Shown here in pieces: positions 61,669-64,000 of a stretch of DNA of 64,000 nt (positions within the stretch are counted from its first letter, which is position 1; each line of letters opens with the position of its first letter). The notes under the pieces are model-generated. The model had not been told where the DNA came from. It worked only from the letters and a program-made list of their open reading frames with translations, and did no database searches. The DNA is from Pseudomonadota bacterium (GTDB lineage Bacteria > Pseudomonadota > Alphaproteobacteria > Acetobacterales > Acetobacteraceae): NCBI GenBank assembly GCA_021781835.1, contig JAJXWD010000003.1:1-64000 (forward strand), in the 5' to 3' direction. The translations under genes were made by a program, and so were the position numbers.

Positions 61669-62508
61669 ATGGACGCTGATACGCCGAAAAACTGGTGCAA
61701 GGCCCTGGGCTTGATGCTGCTGACCGGCGCGGCCGTGGCTTTGGGGCAACCGGCGCAGGCCCGTATCATCCGCCATGAGCGCATTGTCTCTCATGAGCGC
61801 ATCGTCTCCCATGAGCGTATTATCCATCAGGTCGTCCGCCACGCCCCGGCGCTGCACACCGCCAGCTACGCCAAGGACCGTGAGATCCACCACGAGACCT
61901 ATATTCACGATGTCAGCCACCGCGAGGTCAGCCACGATCTGCGTGAGCACCATGTGGAGGTGGCTCATGTGGAGCGGCGCGAGGCCGTGCACCATTATTA
62001 CCACCATTATGTGCGCATCGCGCATTATCGCCATTCCGGCCTGCAATGCGTGCCTTACGCGCGTGAGGTCTCGCACATCTCCCTGACGGGCGATGCCTAT
62101 CTGTGGTGGGCCGAGGCCGCCGGCCGCTACGCCCGCGGCAATGTGCCCGAGCAGGGCGCGGTGCTGAATTTCCGCCCCATCGGGCGCATGCCGCTTGGCC
62201 ATGTGGCGGTGGTGACCGGCGTGATCGACAGCCGCACCATTCTGGTGACCCAGGCCAACTGGGTGCCCGGCACGATTACCAATGACGTGACGGTGCAGGA
62301 CGTCTCGCCCAATAATGACTGGTCGGAGGTCGAGGTCGAGCTGGGTGATTCGACCACCTGGGGCGCGGCCTACCCGGTTTATGGCTTTATCTACGACCGC
62401 CCCGCCACCGGCACGGTGATTGCCGCCAACGGCCAGGGCGGCGAAGTGGCGGAAGCCCCGGTTGTGGCCCCCGTGGCCAGCCAGGCCCCCAACCGCAACC
62501 TGCAATAA
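61669..62508 (+). CDS. exported CHAP-domain peptidoglycan amidase with His-rich N-terminus
   Basis: A 279-aa protein with a signal peptide (ALGLMLLTGAAVALGQPAQA). Residues about 35-125 are extremely His/Arg/Glu-rich, with three HERIVS repeats followed by REIHHETYIHDVSHREVSHD and HHYYHHYVRIAHYRH. The CHAP domain (about 126-240) has the nucleophile Cys in GLQCVPYAREVS and the His in PLGHVAVVTGV. CHAP enzymes cut peptidoglycan amide bonds. The His block may bind metals or pH-gate the enzyme, which is inference. It ends in an Ala/Pro/Val-rich tail. Confidence 0.85.
   Translation: MDADTPKNWCKALGLMLLTGAAVALGQPAQARIIRHERIVSHERIVSHERIIHQVVRHAPALHTASYAKDREIHHETYIHDVSHREVSHDLREHHVEVAHVERREAVHHYYHHYVRIAHYRHSGLQCVPYAREVSHISLTGDAYLWWAEAAGRYARGNVPEQGAVLNFRPIGRMPLGHVAVVTGVIDSRTILVTQANWVPGTITNDVTVQDVSPNNDWSEVEVELGDSTTWGAAYPVYGFIYDRPATGTVIAANGQGGEVAEAPVVAPVASQAPNRNLQ
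61774..61827 (+). repeat. three tandem 18-bp repeats in the CHAP gene
   Basis: CATGAGCG... repeats begin at 61774, 61792 and 61810, encoding HERIVS, HERIVS and HERIIH. Synonymous changes between units show selection for the residues. Confidence 0.85.
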
Positions 62509-62525
62509 CCCCGCCACCGGCCCTT

Positions 62526-62630
62526 AGAGCGGGATGCGGTGTAACGCACCCGCTCTGAGCCTGTTTTAGCGATCAATTTCATTGGTTTAGCTTGCGTCTG
62601 TCGACGCACTCTAAACCAATATCGATCCAA
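62526..62630 (-). repeat. element A, full copy (A4)
   Basis: Read on the - strand: TTGGATCGATATTGG, an inner 40-nt imperfect palindrome (62581-62620, 10-bp outer and 6-bp inner stem), AATTGATCGCTAAAAC, then AGAGCGGG/CCCGCTCT at the end (62526-62556). The whole is bracketed by GCCCTT (62520-62525) and AAGGGC (62629-62634). It lies 57 nt after the stop of the VWA gene, in that gene's orientation. Confidence 0.88.
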
Positions 62631-62686
62631 GGGCGCGTAACGCCGCGCGGGCAGCCATCCTTTAACCGCACGCGTTTACGGCGCCA

Positions 62687-63880
62687 TCAGCGCGCCAGGG
62701 TGCGGGTGGCGCCGTCCAGCCCTTCGAGGGTGAGCGGAAACATGCGCCCCTCCATCTGCTCGGAGATCAGGCGCGTGGTCTGGGCATAGACCCAATGGCG
62801 CTCGGGCACAGGGTTCAGCCAGACGGATTTGGGAAAACCGGCCAGGAGCCGGCCAAGCCAGGTCTGGCCACTTTCCTCGTTCCAATAAGACACCGCGCCG
62901 CCAGGGGAGATCAGCTCGTAGGGGCTCATGGCGGCATCGCCCACAATCACCAGCTTCCAATTATGGTCATAGGTATGGAGCACGTCGTGGGTGGCGATGG
63001 CGTCTTGCGGGCGCATGCGGGCATCGGTGAACAGGCGCTCATAGGGGCAATTATGAAAATAGAGATGTTTGAGGTGCTTGAACTCCGAGCGGACGGCGGT
63101 GAAGAGCTGCGCGCAGAGGGTGATATGGTCGTCCATCGAGCCGCCGATATCGAGCAGCAGCAGCAGCTTCACGGCATTGTGGCGCTCGGGCACCAGATGC
63201 AGGTCGAGATAGCCGGCATTGCGCGCGGTGGCGCCGATGGTGCCGGGGAGGTCGAGCGTCTGGGCGGCGCCCTCGCGGGCGAAGCGGCGCAGGCGGCGCA
63301 GCGCGATTTGCAGGTTGCGCGTGCCTAGCTCGGCATCGCCCGCGAGGTTTTTAAACGCCCTCTGGTCCCAGAGTTTCACCGCCCGGCGGTGGCGGCTTTG
63401 CTCCTGGCCTATGCGCACGCCCTCGGGGTTATAGCCCTGCGCGCCAAATGGCGAGGTGCCGGCCGTGCCGATCCATTTCGAGCCACCCTGGTGGCGCCCC
63501 TGCTGCTCGGCCAGACGCTGACGGAGCGTTTCCATCAGTGCCTCGAAGCCGCCCAGGGCCTCTATCTCGGCCTTCTCCGCCTCGGTCAGCAGTTTCTCGG
63601 CCAGCGCGCGCAGCCATTCCGCGGGCAGCTCATGCACCTCGACCGCCTCGGGGCCAGAGGGCGCGGGGCCGAGGACGCCCTTGAAATGGGCGGCGAAAAC
63701 CTGGTCGAACTTATCGAGCAGGCGCTCATCCTTGACCAGGGTGGCGCGTGCCAGAAAATAGAAATGCTCGGCATCGAACCCCGCCAGACCCGCCTGCATG
63801 GCTTGTTGCAGGGTCAGGAACTCGCGCAGGCTCGCTTTTACCCCGGCTTGGCGCAGCGCGAGGAAAAACCCGAGAAACAC
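62687..63880 (-). CDS. VWA domain-containing CoxE-like protein
   Basis: A 397-aa protein. The C-terminal half (about 235-397) is a von Willebrand A domain with MIDAS motif LLDIGGSMDDH. The N-terminal half is helical (ASLREFLTLQQAMQAG, LDKFDQVFAAHFKGVLG). CoxE-type proteins act with MoxR AAA+ ATPases as metal-cofactor or complex insertion chaperones. A truncated gene ends 3 nt upstream on the same strand and may be such an ATPase. It is not part of the oxidase operon. Element A follows downstream. Confidence 0.88.
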   Translation of the reverse strand: MFLGFFLALRQAGVKASLREFLTLQQAMQAGLAGFDAEHFYFLARATLVKDERLLDKFDQVFAAHFKGVLGPAPSGPEAVEVHELPAEWLRALAEKLLTEAEKAEIEALGGFEALMETLRQRLAEQQGRHQGGSKWIGTAGTSPFGAQGYNPEGVRIGQEQSRHRRAVKLWDQRAFKNLAGDAELGTRNLQIALRRLRRFAREGAAQTLDLPGTIGATARNAGYLDLHLVPERHNAVKLLLLLDIGGSMDDHITLCAQLFTAVRSEFKHLKHLYFHNCPYERLFTDARMRPQDAIATHDVLHTYDHNWKLVIVGDAAMSPYELISPGGAVSYWNEESGQTWLGRLLAGFPKSVWLNPVPERHWVYAQTTRLISEQMEGRMFPLTLEGLDGATRTLAR

Positions 63881-63883
63881 GGC

Positions 63884-64000
63884 TCAGCCGCGCCGGGCCA
63901 GAAAGGCGACGCGCTCGAAGAGATGCACATCCTGCTCGGTTTTGAGCAGCGCGCCATGGAGCGGGGGGATGAGCTTGGCGGCATTGGTCTCACGCAAAAT
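63884..64000 (-). CDS. C-terminal end of a truncated gene (possibly AAA+ ATPase)
   Basis: The last 38 codons of an ORF that continues beyond the window, ending in VAFLARRG and TGA (63886-63884). It reads LRETNAAKLIPPLHGALLKT near the window edge. The reading frame is open to the edge and lies 3 nt before the VWA gene, so the two are probably co-translated. AAA+/MoxR identity is only suggested by the usual pairing with CoxE-like proteins. The fragment is too short to identify by motif. Confidence 0.45.
   Translation of the reverse strand: MLRETNAAKLIPPLHGALLKTEQDVHLFERVAFLARRG

Noticed and set aside
25583-62630. Dispersed repeats as a CRISPR array
   Set aside because: Copies are kilobases apart, palindromic, in both orientations and without regular spacers or cas genes.
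1-64000. tRNA, rRNA, IS transposase, phage or toxin-antitoxin genes
   Set aside because: None was recognised by reading the intergenic regions and ORF products. A covariance and profile search would be needed for a firm negative.

Overview
This 64 kb window is high-GC, gene-dense chromosomal DNA of an alphaproteobacterium. Gene content and order point to Rhodospirillales/Acetobacteraceae: a CarD - 7Fe ferredoxin - S4 - SUV3-like helicase block, an aa3-type cytochrome c oxidase operon, PHA genes with a PhaR regulator, a short GlmU, and glycosyltransferases with GW-type repeats. This placement is inferred from gene families and was not computed. I see no rRNA, tRNA, CRISPR array, IS transposase, prophage or replication origin. 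Almost everything is core metabolism, and the accessory signal lies mostly between genes.

Layout. 0-3 kb: tsaD-rlmJ-gpsA overlap on +. 3-9 kb: a - strand run of chorismate mutase, hisC, tyrC, glmU, ahcY and a DUF4149 membrane protein. 9-11 kb: a CheY-like receiver with an unknown helical partner on +, facing a PCu(A)C-like protein and a GST on -. 11-18.4 kb: folP-glmM-thiD, folE, two tandem heme A synthase paralogs and tldD on +, closed by a strong hairpin terminator. 18.5-23.8 kb on -: cytochrome c, hisN, helicase, S4 protein, ferredoxin and CarD. 23.9-31 kb: kdsB-pheA, an ankyrin protein, phaR, then a PHA/ketone-body block (small PhaE-like ORF, phaC, phaA, scoA, scoB). 31-44 kb: a giant GT2/GT4 fusion flanked by palindromic repeats, an exported protein, a class II aldolase, dihydroorotase, GT9, YgfZ, an APC permease, and an AraC regulator divergent from an aldehyde dehydrogenase. 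44-50 kb: P-loop kinase, an OmpR/EnvZ-type pair, ornithine decarboxylase with a structured leader, dienelactone hydrolase and a Tat-exported protein. 50-59.5 kb on -: a binding protein, ctaC-ctaD-ctaB-small protein-ctaE-SURF1, then carboxypeptidase Taq and mnmE. 59.6-64 kb: quinone oxidoreductase, lipoprotein, RidA, a His-rich CHAP protein, a CoxE-like VWA protein and the end of a truncated upstream gene.

How the genes work together. Heme O synthase (ctaB), two CtaA paralogs, SURF1, membrane cytochrome c and oxidase subunits I-III cover most of aa3 oxidase biogenesis, but no Cox11/CtaG gene is in the operon. Chorismate mutase, HisC, TyrC and the separate PheA make phenylalanine and tyrosine. 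GlmM and GlmU make UDP-GlcNAc. KdsB and GT9 serve LPS. PhaR, PhaC, PhaA and ScoAB handle acetoacetyl-CoA and PHA.

The most unusual content is a family of intergenic palindromic repeats. Element A (four copies, full length about 105 bp, two truncated at the same base) always lies just downstream of a gene, in that gene's orientation. In two cases its first bases supply the TAG stop codon. Element B is a 30-bp palindrome found three times, twice joined directly or nearly so to A. Other points of interest are the complementary divergence of the two CtaA paralogs, a structured leader before ornithine decarboxylase at the position of the speF RNA, and a His-rich repeat region in a CHAP protein.
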